This document shows positions 32,973 through 42,715 of a DNA stretch of 64,000 nt, one piece after another (position 1 is the stretch's first letter; every line of letters begins with the position of its first letter). The stretch is taken from contig NZ_SNWW01000001.1 of NCBI RefSeq assembly GCF_004362015.1, forward strand, positions 731,288 to 795,287. Reading direction: 5' to 3'. Position numbers and translations under genes: made by a program. The stretch comes from Flavobacterium chryseum. Lineage in GTDB: Bacteria > Bacteroidota > Bacteroidia > Flavobacteriales > Flavobacteriaceae. A model generated the notes under the pieces. It worked only from the letters and a program-made list of their open reading frames with translations. It had not been told where the DNA came from and did not search any database.

Positions 32973-34319
32973 ATGTTTAAAAAAATATTAATTGCGAATA
33001 GAGGAGAAATTGCACTTCGTGTAATTCGTACATGTAAGGAAATGGGAATTAAAACTGTAGCAGTTTACTCTACAGCTGATGCAGAGAGTTTACATGTTAA
33101 GTTTGCTGACGAAGCGGTTTGTATTGGTCCTCCTCCAAGTAACTTATCGTATTTGAAAATGTCAAATATAATTGCTGCTGCAGAAATTACAAACGCAGAC
33201 GCAATACATCCAGGTTATGGATTTCTTTCTGAGAATGCTAAATTCTCTAAAATTTGTCAGGAACACGGAATCAAATTTATTGGTGCCGCTCCTGAAATGA
33301 TTGACAAAATGGGAGATAAAGCTTCTGCAAAAGCGACAATGAAAGCAGCAGGAGTTCCATGTGTACCAGGTTCAGACGGATTATTAGAATCTTTCGAACA
33401 AACACAACAATTAGCAAAAGAATTTGGTTACCCGGTGATGCTTAAAGCAACTGCCGGAGGTGGTGGAAAAGGAATGCGTGCCGTTTGGAAAGAAGATGAA
33501 TTATTGAAAGCTTGGGAAAGTGCGCGTCAGGAAGCTGCTGCAGCATTTGGAAATGACGGAATGTACATGGAGAAACTTATTGAAGAACCACGTCATATCG
33601 AAATCCAGGTTGTTGGAGATTCATACGGAAAAGCATGTCACCTTTCTGAAAGAGACTGTTCAGTACAACGTCGTCACCAAAAACTGACTGAAGAAACGCC
33701 TTCACCTTTCATGACAGACGAATTACGTGCTGCAATGGGAGAAGCTGCTGTAAAAGCTGCTGAATTCATTAAGTACGAAGGAGCCGGAACTGTAGAATTT
33801 TTAGTGGACAAACACAGAAACTTCTATTTCATGGAAATGAATACTCGTATTCAGGTAGAGCACCCGATTACAGAACAAGTTATCGATTATGATTTGATTC
33901 GTGAGCAAATTATGGTAGCGGCGGGAATTCCAATTTCAGGAAAAAACTATTTACCACAATTACATGCTATCGAATGTCGTATTAATGCAGAAGATCCTTA
34001 TAACGATTTTCGTCCTTCACCAGGAAAAATTACTACGCTTCATATGCCTGGAGGTCACGGAGTTCGTTTAGATACTCACGTTTATTCAGGTTATACAATT
34101 CCACCAAATTACGATTCAATGATTGCTAAGTTAATTACTACAGCGCAATCTCGTGAAGAAGCTATTAGCAAAATGCGCAGAGCTTTGGATGAATTTGTTA
34201 TCGAAGGTGTGAAAACTACAATACCTTTCCACAGACAATTAATGGATGATCCGAGATATATTGCAGGAGATTATACAACTGCATTTATGGATACTTTTAA
34301 AATGAATCCAGTAGAATAA
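32973..34319 (+). CDS. accC: Acetyl-CoA carboxylase biotin carboxylase subunit
   Basis: A 448-residue ATP-grasp enzyme that carboxylates the biotin on AccB. It starts [20 protein letters not shown] (ATG 32973; a TTG 30 bp upstream would add unrelated residues). Other motifs are [13 protein letters not shown], the Gly-rich ATP loop [25 protein letters not shown] and [15 protein letters not shown]. Length matches AccC. It is the last gene of the fabH-accB-accC group and is followed by two hairpins. Confidence 0.96.
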   Translation: MFKKILIANRGEIALRVIRTCKEMGIKTVAVYSTADAESLHVKFADEAVCIGPPPSNLSYLKMSNIIAAAEITNADAIHPGYGFLSENAKFSKICQEHGIKFIGAAPEMIDKMGDKASAKATMKAAGVPCVPGSDGLLESFEQTQQLAKEFGYPVMLKATAGGGGKGMRAVWKEDELLKAWESARQEAAAAFGNDGMYMEKLIEEPRHIEIQVVGDSYGKACHLSERDCSVQRRHQKLTEETPSPFMTDELRAAMGEAAVKAAEFIKYEGAGTVEFLVDKHRNFYFMEMNTRIQVEHPITEQVIDYDLIREQIMVAAGIPISGKNYLPQLHAIECRINAEDPYNDFRPSPGKITTLHMPGGHGVRLDTHVYSGYTIPPNYDSMIAKLITTAQSREEAISKMRRALDEFVIEGVKTTIPFHRQLMDDPRYIAGDYTTAFMDTFKMNPVE

Positions 34320-34323
34320 ATTT

Positions 34324-34352
34324 AAAGGCTGTCAATTTTGACAGCCTTTTTT
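34324..34352 (+). terminator. Terminator after accC
   Basis: AAAGGCTGTCAA-TT-TTGACAGCCTTT followed by TTTTA, directly after the stop. Confidence 0.85.
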
Positions 34353-34372
34353 ATTTTCAATCTTATTTTTTT

Positions 34373-34406
34373 AAACCCGACAGATTTTAAAATTTGTCGG
34401 GTTTTC
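34373..34406. repeat. Second hairpin after accC (CCCGACA...TGTCGGG type)
   Basis: AAACCCGACA pairs with TGTCGGGTTT around an AT-rich loop. The same hairpin with the same loop style recurs at 59292-59334. It is likely a dispersed terminator-type repeat. The rest of the 34320-34628 gap is covered by the palindrome entry. Confidence 0.65.
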
Positions 34407-34425
34407 TTATTTCCGGTTGTTTCGT

Positions 34426-34450
34426 AAGTAAACACAAATTGTGTTTACTT
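34426..34450. promoter_or_regulatory. 25-bp palindrome upstream of the PepSY-like array
   Basis: AAGTAAACACAA-A-TTGTGTTTACTT has perfect 12-bp arms. A half-site, GTGTTTAC, recurs at 34532-34539, and TACACACT occurs twice downstream of the palindrome. It lies about 180 bp ahead of the first array gene, a distance typical of upstream activator sites. It may bind the response regulator encoded after the array. Confidence 0.6.
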
Positions 34451-34628
34451 TTTACACACTAATTCAACAAATTACACACTTTTAATAAATACTCATTTTT
34501 GGCATATTCATGTAAAAGCCTTTAAAATTAAGTGTTTACGGGCATTGAAAGGTCAGTTTGCGATTACGGCATAATAATTTCATTATCTAAAGCGTAAACA
34601 ACTATTAACAATTTTAAATATATACACT

Positions 34629-34925
34629 ATGAAAAATTTATTCATATCAGCCGCAATAGTTTTGGGAAGTTTTACATCATTCGCTTCAACTTCACCAATT
34701 TCATATACAATCGTAAAATCAATTTCTATTAACGAAGATTACACAGAAATTAAATTAGAAGAAGTTCCGGCTCCAATTAATGAAGCTTTGAAAAAAGCAT
34801 ACCCTGAAGCTGTAATTAACAAAGCATATAAAAACGAGAAATCAGAGTATAAAATAGAAATTACTGTTGGGGACAAAGTTGGTTCTCTTTATGCAAACGC
34901 AGACGGATCTTGGATTAAAAAATAA
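34629..34925 (+). CDS. Secreted PepSY-like small protein, array copy 1
   Basis: A 98-residue protein with a cleavable signal peptide (FISAAIVLGSFTSFAS). The mature part has VPAPINEALKKAYPEAVINK, then KSEYKIEI and SLYANADGSWIKK. This is the short strand-helix-strand layout of PepSY-like (BLIP-type, PF11396) periplasmic proteins. It is the first of six tandem paralogs. The function is not established. Confidence 0.82.
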   Translation: MKNLFISAAIVLGSFTSFASTSPISYTIVKSISINEDYTEIKLEEVPAPINEALKKAYPEAVINKAYKNEKSEYKIEITVGDKVGSLYANADGSWIKK

Positions 34926-34997
34926 TCACACAGATTCTTGTGAAAATTCAAATAAACAATACTAAAGTAAAATTAACGATATTAAAATATAACTATC

Positions 34998-35294
34998 ATG
35001 AAAAATTTATTTCTATCAGCCGCAATCGTTTTGGGAGGTTTAACATCATTTGCTTCAACTTCGCCAATTACAAATACAATCGTAAAAACAATCTCAATTC
35101 AAGATGAATATACTGAGATAAAAGTAGTAGAAGTTCCGGTTGCAGTTACAGACGCTCTTAAAAAAGCATATCCGGATGCAGTACTTACGAAAGCATATAA
35201 AAATGCAAAAAATGAATATAAATTAGAAGTTACTGTTGCAGACAAAGTAGGAGCTCTTTATGCAAACGCAGACGGAACCTGGATTAAAAAATAA
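34998..35294 (+). CDS. Secreted PepSY-like small protein, array copy 2
   Basis: 98 residues, very close to copies 1 and 3 (same signal peptide form and the KKAYPDAVLTKAYKNAKNEY segment). It lies 72 bp after copy 1, with a similar spacer, which indicates recent duplication. Divergence is concentrated just after the signal peptide and in the middle helix. Confidence 0.82.
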   Translation: MKNLFLSAAIVLGGLTSFASTSPITNTIVKTISIQDEYTEIKVVEVPVAVTDALKKAYPDAVLTKAYKNAKNEYKLEVTVADKVGALYANADGTWIKK

Positions 35295-35350
35295 TCCAAA
35301 ATAGATTCTCTTACACTCATTCCATTTATTACTATTAAAATACAAACATT

Positions 35351-35647
35351 ATGAAAAATTTATTTTTATCAGCCGCAATTATTCTGGGAGGTTTCACAGC
35401 ATTTGCTTCAACTTCACCAGTTACAAATACAATCGTAAAAACAATTTCAATTCAAGACGAATATACTGAGGTTAAACTAGAAGAAGTTCCGGCTGCCATT
35501 ACAGAGGCGCTTAAAAAAGCATATCCTGATGCAGTACTTTCAAAAGCATATAAAAATGCAAACTCACAATATAAGTTAGATGTTACCGTTGGAGATAAAG
35601 TAGGTTCTCTTTATGCAAACGCTGACGGATCTTGGATTAAAAAATAA
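35351..35647 (+). CDS. Secreted PepSY-like small protein, array copy 3
   Basis: 98 residues, the closest relative of copy 2 (shared TNTIVKTISIQDEYTE). Contains VPAAITEALKKAYPDAVLSK and ends ADGSWIKK. Copies 1-3 form one close subgroup. Confidence 0.82.
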   Translation: MKNLFLSAAIILGGFTAFASTSPVTNTIVKTISIQDEYTEVKLEEVPAAITEALKKAYPDAVLSKAYKNANSQYKLDVTVGDKVGSLYANADGSWIKK

Positions 35648-35675
35648 TTAGATATTAAATTTAAAAAATATAGCT

Positions 35676-35966
35676 ATGAAAAAGTTAATCTTATCAGCGG
35701 CAATCGTTCTAGGAACGTTGTCTATGCAAGCAGGAAATACAATTGTTTCAAAAGCAACGACTCAATCAGTACAAACTCAGGACGAATATAAAGAAATAGA
35801 TTCTGTTCCTGCAGCAGTAAAAACAGGTTTAGATAATGCTTATCCGGGTGTAAAATTGGAGAAAGCATATGTAAACGATAAAAAAGAATATAAAATTGAT
35901 ATCAGTGTTAGAGATGTAAAATCTACTGTTTATACTGATGCTCAAGGAAATATCCTTAAAAAATAA
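35676..35966 (+). CDS. Secreted PepSY-like small protein, array copy 4
   Basis: 96 residues and more diverged: MKKLILSAAIVLGTLSMQAG signal, then DSVPAAVKTGLDNAYPGVKL and VYTDAQGNILKK. It lies 28 bp after copy 3. Copies 4-6 share the AYPG/SFPG..KLEKAYVN core and form a second subgroup. Confidence 0.82.
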   Translation: MKKLILSAAIVLGTLSMQAGNTIVSKATTQSVQTQDEYKEIDSVPAAVKTGLDNAYPGVKLEKAYVNDKKEYKIDISVRDVKSTVYTDAQGNILKK

Positions 35967-35993
35967 TATAAACAAACCACACAAACAATCACT

Positions 35994-36293
35994 ATGAAAA
36001 AGTTACTATTATCTACTGCAATCGTTTTAGGAAGTTTAACTGTAAACGCAGCAACAACTCCTTTAACAACAAATTCAATAAATCAATCAGTAACTATTCA
36101 GGACGAATACACTGAAGTTAGTGCTGATGCAATACCAGCCGCAGTAAAATCTACGGTTGAAAAATCTTTTCCGGGAACAAAACTTGAAAAAGCGTATGTG
36201 AACGAAAAGAAACACTATAAACTTGAAATCTCAAATGGAGATAAAAAGTATACTGTATTTACAGATGCTGAAGGAAATATCATTAAAAAATAA
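35994..36293 (+). CDS. Secreted PepSY-like small protein, array copy 5
   Basis: 99 residues. Signal peptide LLSTAIVLGSLTVNA, then IPAAVKSTVEKSFPGTKLEK and VFTDAEGNIIKK. It lies 27 bp after copy 4 and 5 bp before copy 6, so these are clearly one transcription unit. Confidence 0.82.
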   Translation: MKKLLLSTAIVLGSLTVNAATTPLTTNSINQSVTIQDEYTEVSADAIPAAVKSTVEKSFPGTKLEKAYVNEKKHYKLEISNGDKKYTVFTDAEGNIIKK

Positions 36294-36298
36294 GTAAG

Positions 36299-36595
36299 AT
36301 GAAAAAGATAATCTTATCAGCAGCTATCGTTTTTGGAAGTTTATCCATTTATGCTACTACAATTTTACCTTCTGAAGAAGTAAAAATGGAAGTTGCAGCT
36401 CAAAGTGAATATACTGAAGTGAGTACAGAAACTGTACCGACTCCAATAAAAACAGCTTTAGAAGCAGCTTATCCAGGTGCAAAATTGGTTAAAGCTTTTG
36501 TAAACGATAAAAAAGAATACAAATTAGAAATAGCTGTCAAGGACCAAAAGGCTACTGTGTATTCAGATGTTAATGGTAATTGGTTAAAAATATAA
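36299..36595 (+). CDS. Secreted PepSY-like small protein, array copy 6
   Basis: 98 residues. Signal peptide IILSAAIVFGSLSIYA, then VPTPIKTALEAAYPGAKLVK and VYSDVNGNWLKI. It is the last copy and is followed by a strong terminator, then by the regulator gene on the same strand. Confidence 0.82.
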   Translation: MKKIILSAAIVFGSLSIYATTILPSEEVKMEVAAQSEYTEVSTETVPTPIKTALEAAYPGAKLVKAFVNDKKEYKLEIAVKDQKATVYSDVNGNWLKI

Positions 36596-36624
36596 TTAGG
36601 TGAATTAGATTTATGTTTTTGGTG

Positions 36625-36661
36625 AAAAAGAGATTGTTGTAGAAACAATCTCTTTTTTTTT
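36625..36661 (+). terminator. Terminator after the PepSY-like array
   Basis: AAAGAGATTGTT pairs with AACAATCTCTTT and is followed by a run of Ts, separating the array from the regulator gene. Confidence 0.85.
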
Positions 36662-36723
36662 GCATAATTTTATGAAAATACAAGTTTAATAGTATTATTT
36701 TAGCAAAAAGTCTCAAAAAGCAA

Positions 36724-38073
36724 ATGCCAAAGATATTAATAATAGAAGATGACATCTCATTCTGCAAACTATTAGAGCGATTTCTAGTAAAAAAAGCATA
36801 CGATGTAACAATTGCATTCTCAGCTGAAGAAGCAAGATTAGCAATCAAAAAAGAATCGTTCGATTTGATTTTGACAGATCTTCGTTTGCCTGATTCTGAC
36901 GGTATTGGACTTATGACTGAATTCAAAAATTCAAACCCTGAAGTCCCTGTTGTGCTTATGACAGGATATTCAGATGTAAATACTGCTGTAAAAGCGATTA
37001 AAAACGGCGCGGCAGATTATATTTCGAAACCTTTTAATCCTGATGAGGTTTTACTGGTAATTACAAATGCATTGCAAAATGAACCAGAGCAGGAAGAAAT
37101 CTCAACAAAAGAAAAAAAAGCGGTAAAAAAACCAGCACCTTCTTCTGAAAATGAATTTGTAAGGGGAATTTCTGTTGCTTCAAAAAAATTACTGGATCAT
37201 ATTCAATTAGTGAGTCCTACAGATATGTCTGTTTTAATTATTGGAGAAAGCGGAACAGGAAAGGAAATCATTGCAAAAAGTATTCACCAGCAAAGTAATA
37301 GAAAAAACAATAATTTTATTGCGGTTGATTGTGGTGCAATTCCGAAAGAATTGGCAGCAAGTGAATTCTTCGGACATTTGAAAGGATCATTCACGGGAGC
37401 TATTAGCGATAAAATGGGTTATTTTGAGGCCGCTAACGGAGGAACTATTTTTTTAGATGAAATTGGGAATCTTTCATACGAAAATCAAATACAATTGCTT
37501 AGAGCGCTTCAGGAGCGAAAAATCAAACCGGTTGGAAGCAACAAGGAAATAAATGTCGATATCAGAATTATAACGGCAACCAATGAAGATTTGCGTGAAG
37601 CCGTTAAAAACGGTGATTTTCGAGAAGATTTATACCATAGAATTAATGAATTTTCGATTTTGTCGCCTTCATTAAAAGATAGAGAAGAAGATTTAATGGT
37701 TTTTGCAGATTATTTTCTGGAGAAAGCCAACCAGCAATTGAATAAGGAAATTATTGGCTTTTCGCCAGAAGTAGTTACTATTTTTCAAAATTACAACTGG
37801 CCGGGAAATTTACGTGAACTTCAAAATTGCGTAAAACGTGCTACATTACTAACACGCGGAGATTTTATCGAAAGCGATGTTTTGCCTGCCGAGTTTTTTC
37901 AGATTCAAAAACAAAGTACTGCTAATAGTAATTTTTCATTATCAGAAAATGAAAAAGAAGCGATTATTCATGCCTTGTCAAAAGCACATAATAATAAGTC
38001 TGAAGCCGCCAAATTGCTTAAAATTACCAGAAAAACACTTTACAATAAATTGAAACATTACAATATAGACTAA
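36724..38073 (+). CDS. Sigma-54-dependent response regulator (NtrC/AtoC family)
   Basis: A 449-residue activator. The receiver domain has the phospho-acceptor Asp52 in ILTDLRLPDSDG. The AAA+ domain has Walker A GESGTGKEI, the sigma-54-contacting loop as GSFTGA (usual form GAFTGA), Walker B GGTIFLDEIGN, and the WPGNLRELQNCV segment. The C-terminus is a Fis-type HTH (NNKSEAAKLLKITRKTLYNK). It lies just downstream of the array. It overlaps the convergent kinase gene by 4 bp, so the two surely form a signalling pair. The sigma factor gene rpoN is at 59480-60940. Confidence 0.93.
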   Translation: MPKILIIEDDISFCKLLERFLVKKAYDVTIAFSAEEARLAIKKESFDLILTDLRLPDSDGIGLMTEFKNSNPEVPVVLMTGYSDVNTAVKAIKNGAADYISKPFNPDEVLLVITNALQNEPEQEEISTKEKKAVKKPAPSSENEFVRGISVASKKLLDHIQLVSPTDMSVLIIGESGTGKEIIAKSIHQQSNRKNNNFIAVDCGAIPKELAASEFFGHLKGSFTGAISDKMGYFEAANGGTIFLDEIGNLSYENQIQLLRALQERKIKPVGSNKEINVDIRIITATNEDLREAVKNGDFREDLYHRINEFSILSPSLKDREEDLMVFADYFLEKANQQLNKEIIGFSPEVVTIFQNYNWPGNLRELQNCVKRATLLTRGDFIESDVLPAEFFQIQKQSTANSNFSLSENEKEAIIHALSKAHNNKSEAAKLLKITRKTLYNKLKHYNID

Positions 38074-40514
38074 ATTATTTCTTGTTGTAAAGATTCAAAA
38101 AGCGTATTGATTTTGATTTTTAAATCATCAAAAATACTTTTTAAATCTTCCTCTTTGTATGCTTCTTTTTCTAAATCTTTTAAAATTTTAGCAATATCAT
38201 TTGCCTGAATTTGCCTGAACATTGGCGCAATTCTATGGGCAATCGCATGAATTTCTGAAATGTTTTTATTAGTAATTGCTTTGTCCAGAAACCCTATATT
38301 TTCTTCCGTACTTTCTACAAATGAAATTATAACATCTCGTAAGGCATCATTGTCGTTGCCTAAAAACTCTTTTAAGGTTTCTAGCGAATATAAATGAGGA
38401 GAAGCTACTTCTTCTTTTTCATTAATCTCAATAGTTGGAATCGTATCATTTTCTAAAATTTGCTGAATCGTTTCTAATAAAACTTTAGGCGAATACGGTT
38501 TTTTGATCACCGTTGTAAATCCGGCTTTGGTGTAAACCGAAAAATCTAAATCAGTTCTTCCTGTAAGCGCAACTACGGGTTGATTTTTAAAAGTTGAATT
38601 TTGAGAGTTTCGTAATTTTTCAACAAACTGAAAACCGTCCATTTCCGGCATTTGAATATCAGTAATAATAAAGTCAAATTTAGTGTGAGAAATTGCTTCT
38701 AAAGCTTTGTTTGCCCTGTCAAAAGAAAAAACCTGATGATTTTCCTGTTTTAAAACGCCGCTCGTTAAATTCAACAAATTGATATCGTCGTCAATAACAA
38801 TAAAAGTATATTTTTTGTCATTAAGACGAATAGGTTTTTTAATTTCAGGAACCCCATTTTCGCTGCTATTGTCAATTAACAAAGGCAATTTAATTTCAAA
38901 AACACTTCCCTTGCCAAATGTACTTTCCAAATGTAAAGTTCCGCCCAAAATCGAAATTATTTTCTGGCAAATAGACAATCCTAAACCAGTTCCGCCGTAT
39001 TTTTTTTCGATGCCTTCGTTCGCCTGAGCAAATTCTTCAAAAACCAATTTCTGATTATTCTTTTCGATTCCAATTCCTGTATCTTCGATAGTAATGGTGA
39101 AAAATGGTTCCTCAAGGGCTACAAATGCGCTAATTTTTATAAAACCTTCTTCAGTAAATTTATAGGCATTTCCGATAATATTGCTCAGAATTTGTTTTAA
39201 ACGAAAAGGATCTCCAACAACTTTTGTATTCAGTTTTTCATCGACATTAATAATAAGTTCAATGTCTTTTTGTTTGTAAACCGTTTGGATGTTTTTGGCA
39301 ACATCATCAATAATTTCGGGCAAATAAAACGGTACTTTTTCAATGGTAATTTTTCCGGCTTCAATTTGAGAAAAGTCCAATAAATCCTGAACCAGTTGCG
39401 AGATATATTCAGATGAGTTTTTAATGTTCTTGACAAAATAAGATTGCTTTGTATTGACATCAGAATTGCCTAAAAGTTCTGTATAACCCACAATTGTACT
39501 TAACGGCGTTTTTAAATCGTGACTTACTGTCGAAATTAATTGCTCCCGACTTTTAAGTAGATTTTTGGTTTTGAAATTCGCGATTTCAAGCTGCTTTTTA
39601 TACACTTGCGACTTCGAATAATCACTAACAATTAAAACAGAGAAAAACAACGTTAATATTAAACCAATAATAGCCGAAGCCGTGACAATTTCATTGACTT
39701 TTTTTAATGATTTTTCTTTTAATGAATTGTTTTTGATGGAGTTGATGATAATTTCTCTTTCAATAATTCGAAGTACTTTTCGAAGTTGTTCAGAAATAGC
39801 AATTTCATTTTTCAGGAGTTTATTCTCTTCAAAATTCAATGATTCTTTTTTCTTTTCCGCTTTCAGTTTTACATTACTTAGAAGTTTTTTCGAATTAGCC
39901 AAAATAGAATCTGAAGCTTGTTTGCTTAACGTGTTGGTACTGTCATCAGGAATATTCTGATTGAGATAATCAACGTATTTCTGCAATACATTTCGCTGAT
40001 AATTTCCCAAATCGTTAGGGCTTTTGGTAAAATCCTGCAATTCCAGTTTTCGGAGTTTGAACTCCATTTTGGTAATTTCGTCAATGGCAGTATTTACAGA
40101 AACTTCATCTTCGGCTTTGTTTTTTATCGTTTTTAATTGTCTGATGTTCTCTGTTTTTTCTGATAATAAATACGTTACGCTATCTAATAAAACCTTTTGA
40201 TAATCTGTAGTAACAATTTGTTTTAAAGTATCAATTCTTGATTTTAATGAATCTGTTTCAATAAGGTAGCTTTTAAAATCTTTTTCAGAATTGGTTTGAA
40301 TCGTTTTTCGTGCTAAACTTTCTGTTTTGTAAACATTCGAGAAAAGCTTACTAACTCTTAAAATTTTGGTTTTCTCATAAGCAATCTTATTTTCAAGTTT
40401 GTTGTAAACGACATTTTCAGAATACAAAAACCATCCCACAGTAACCACTAATCCTAACAAGGCAATATAACTGAAGAGTACTTTTAATGCGGTATAACTT
40501 CTCTTACTCTCCAT
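38070..40514 (-). CDS. Hybrid sensor histidine kinase with receiver and Hpt domains
   Basis: A protein of about 814 residues. Two membrane helices near residues 10-30 and 270-290 enclose a long coiled helical sensor region. Then come HisKA (STVSHDLKTPLSTIVGYTEL), HATPase (GNAYKFTEEG, DTGIGIEKNN, GTGLGLSICQKI), a receiver domain (FDFIITDIQMPEMDGFQF) and a C-terminal Hpt domain with the His in EIHAIAHRIAPMFRQ. The multi-step relay inside one protein would end at the separate regulator at 36724. The ATG at 40514 (MESKRSYTALK) is preferred. 40556 adds 14 residues. Confidence 0.9.
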   Translation of the reverse strand: MESKRSYTALKVLFSYIALLGLVVTVGWFLYSENVVYNKLENKIAYEKTKILRVSKLFSNVYKTESLARKTIQTNSEKDFKSYLIETDSLKSRIDTLKQIVTTDYQKVLLDSVTYLLSEKTENIRQLKTIKNKAEDEVSVNTAIDEITKMEFKLRKLELQDFTKSPNDLGNYQRNVLQKYVDYLNQNIPDDSTNTLSKQASDSILANSKKLLSNVKLKAEKKKESLNFEENKLLKNEIAISEQLRKVLRIIEREIIINSIKNNSLKEKSLKKVNEIVTASAIIGLILTLFFSVLIVSDYSKSQVYKKQLEIANFKTKNLLKSREQLISTVSHDLKTPLSTIVGYTELLGNSDVNTKQSYFVKNIKNSSEYISQLVQDLLDFSQIEAGKITIEKVPFYLPEIIDDVAKNIQTVYKQKDIELIINVDEKLNTKVVGDPFRLKQILSNIIGNAYKFTEEGFIKISAFVALEEPFFTITIEDTGIGIEKNNQKLVFEEFAQANEGIEKKYGGTGLGLSICQKIISILGGTLHLESTFGKGSVFEIKLPLLIDNSSENGVPEIKKPIRLNDKKYTFIVIDDDINLLNLTSGVLKQENHQVFSFDRANKALEAISHTKFDFIITDIQMPEMDGFQFVEKLRNSQNSTFKNQPVVALTGRTDLDFSVYTKAGFTTVIKKPYSPKVLLETIQQILENDTIPTIEINEKEEVASPHLYSLETLKEFLGNDNDALRDVIISFVESTEENIGFLDKAITNKNISEIHAIAHRIAPMFRQIQANDIAKILKDLEKEAYKEEDLKSIFDDLKIKINTLFESLQQEII

Positions 40515-40633
40515 ATAGTAGAATTGCTGGGCTTTTAGCTTATTATTAAATTGCAATTTATTTAAAATTTTCTAATTTAAGAAAATTAAAGGCATCCAAA
40601 ATGTTATATAATTGTAATAATGGTCTAAAAAAA

Positions 40634-40682
40634 GCCGCCTATTTTTTCAAACTCTAAAATTGAATCTGAAAAAATAGGCGGC
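40634..40682. terminator. Hairpin terminator between the kinase and peptidase genes
   Basis: GCCGCCTATTTTTTC pairs exactly with GAAAAAATAGGCGGC over a 19-nt AT-rich loop. It ends about 22 bp past the S9 peptidase stop (minus strand). Confidence 0.65.
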
Positions 40683-40703
40683 GAACTTTATTTAATTAAT
40701 GAA

Positions 40704-42605
40704 TTATAGCGTTTCACTCAGCCATTTAAAGAATTCTCCTTGCCAAACCTGAGCATTTTGAGGTTTCAAAACCCAGTGATTTTCTTCCGGGAAATACAAT
40801 AATCGGCTTTTTATACCTCGTAATTGTGCCGCCTGAAAAGCCTCTTGTCCTTGCCCAATTGGCACACGAAAATCTTTTCCTCCCTGAATAATCAAAATAG
40901 GTTTATTCCAGTTTTGCACCAAAGTTGCAGGATTAAAAGTTGTGTATGCTTTTTGCGCCACAGCATTATCTTTTTCCCAATAAGCACCGCCAAAATCCCA
41001 GTTGTTAAAGAAAACTTCTTCAGTAGTTCCTAACATACTAACAGTATTGAAAACGCCATCGTGGGCTATAAAAGTTTTAAAACGGTTTTTGTGAATTCCA
41101 GCTAAATAAAATACAGAATATCCACCGTAACTTGCACCAACACACCCTAAACGAGATTTGTCGACATAGCTTTCTTTAGATACATCATCAATTGCAGAAA
41201 GGTAATCGTCCATAACTTGTCCGCCCCAGTCTTTACTAATTTGTTCGTTCCATTCTACACCATGTCCTGGCATTCCGCGACGATTTGGTGCCACAACAAT
41301 ATAGCCTTTTGCCGCCATTAAGGAGAAATTCCAACGGAAAGAATAAGCCTGAGTTAAAGCAGATTGTGGTCCGCCTTGACAAAATAATAGGGTTGGATAT
41401 TTTTTCGTAGCATCAAAATTTGGAGGAAGAATTACCCAAACCAACATTTTTTTGCCGTCCGTTGTTGTTACATAACGTTTTTCAATTTTACCTAATGAAA
41501 GCGTTTTATAAGTTTCTGTATTTACCTTTGATAATTGTTTCCAGTTTTTTTTCTTCAAATTATAAGAAAAAATCTCTCCGGCATGGTTCATGTCAGATCT
41601 TGTTACGATAATGTCGTCGCCAGCAAAACCAACTAAATCATTTACATCAAAATCCCCACTTGTTAATTGCTGCACCTGAATTGCTATTTTCGTTAAACCC
41701 GGAAAGTTTACAGAAAACAATTGTTTTGTACCATCAACCGGAGCAACAAAAAACACATTTTTACCATCTTTACTCCAGATAAAATTATCTACAGTTCCGT
41801 CCCAATTTGCAGTTAGATTGGTTTTGATTCCTTTAAACTCAACAATAATGTCGTTTTTATCAGCTTCATAACCATCACGTTTCATTTGCAGCCAGGTCAA
41901 ATTTCCTGTTGGAGAAAATTGCGGCGCCGTATCGTAACCTAAATTATCTTCGGTTCTGTTCGTCGTTTTTTTAGTTTCTAAATTGTACTCATAAATATTT
42001 GTATTCGTAGAAATCGCATATTCTGTTCCTGCTTTTTTCTTGCATACATAAAAAATGCTTTTTCCGTCCGGAGACCAGATATAATCTTCGTCACCACCAA
42101 AAGGTTTTTGCGGAGAATCAAAAGTTTCACCTTTTAAAATGTCAATTCCTGTTGCGCCTTCTTTATTTTCTTTATAAAAAACATGGTTGAATTTCCCTTC
42201 ATTCCAGGTATCCCAATGACGGTAATCTAAGCCATTATAAATCTGAACATCTGATTTTTGAAGGTTCGGATAATAATCTTTACCTAAAACCTTATCAAGT
42301 TTCACCTCTTCATTATACACTAAAAATTTTCCGTCAGGCGAAACATTTTTGTCTTTCAATACCTCTTTCGTGTCTTTAATTTCAGTTGCATTTCCGCCAT
42401 TTACAGGCAAAATATAATATTTAGACGACGACTTGTTTTCTTCTACAGAAGGAGTCGAAACCTTAAAAACAACATTCTTTTCATCTTTCGAAAGTCCAAG
42501 TGCAGAGACTCTTCCTAATTTCCATAACAATTCCGGTGACATTACATTTTGTCCGATAGCGTTTAAACTCATCATTATTAAGGTTGTAAATAAAACTTTT
42601 TTCAT
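40704..42605 (-). CDS. S9 family serine peptidase (prolyl oligopeptidase/dipeptidyl peptidase type), secreted
   Basis: A 633-residue exported peptidase with a signal peptide (LFTTLIMMSLNAIGQ). An N-terminal beta-propeller (PDGKFLVYNEE, WSPDGKSIFYVC, WSKDGKNVFFVAP) filters peptides. The C-terminal alpha/beta hydrolase has the Ser in GASYGGYSVF, Asp in QGGKDFRVPIGQG and His in PEENHWVLKP. Together these show an active serine peptidase of the S9 type, acting in the periplasm on short peptides. It stands alone with its own flanking repeats. Confidence 0.92.
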   Translation of the reverse strand: MKKVLFTTLIMMSLNAIGQNVMSPELLWKLGRVSALGLSKDEKNVVFKVSTPSVEENKSSSKYYILPVNGGNATEIKDTKEVLKDKNVSPDGKFLVYNEEVKLDKVLGKDYYPNLQKSDVQIYNGLDYRHWDTWNEGKFNHVFYKENKEGATGIDILKGETFDSPQKPFGGDEDYIWSPDGKSIFYVCKKKAGTEYAISTNTNIYEYNLETKKTTNRTEDNLGYDTAPQFSPTGNLTWLQMKRDGYEADKNDIIVEFKGIKTNLTANWDGTVDNFIWSKDGKNVFFVAPVDGTKQLFSVNFPGLTKIAIQVQQLTSGDFDVNDLVGFAGDDIIVTRSDMNHAGEIFSYNLKKKNWKQLSKVNTETYKTLSLGKIEKRYVTTTDGKKMLVWVILPPNFDATKKYPTLLFCQGGPQSALTQAYSFRWNFSLMAAKGYIVVAPNRRGMPGHGVEWNEQISKDWGGQVMDDYLSAIDDVSKESYVDKSRLGCVGASYGGYSVFYLAGIHKNRFKTFIAHDGVFNTVSMLGTTEEVFFNNWDFGGAYWEKDNAVAQKAYTTFNPATLVQNWNKPILIIQGGKDFRVPIGQGQEAFQAAQLRGIKSRLLYFPEENHWVLKPQNAQVWQGEFFKWLSETL

Positions 42606-42715
42606 AATAAACTTGTAATTTTTGTGGAGCTAAAAGTACGAATTTTAAATCCCAATTTTTTGAATTCCAAATTCCAATTATTTGTTAAAACTTACCGGCG
42701 TTGTCGGCCTGACCG

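Noticed and set aside
34501..34520. Sigma-54 promoter (TTGGCATATTCATGTA) ahead of the PepSY-like array
   Set aside because: The GG-to-GC spacing is one base short and the -12 GC is missing, so it does not meet the -24/-12 consensus.
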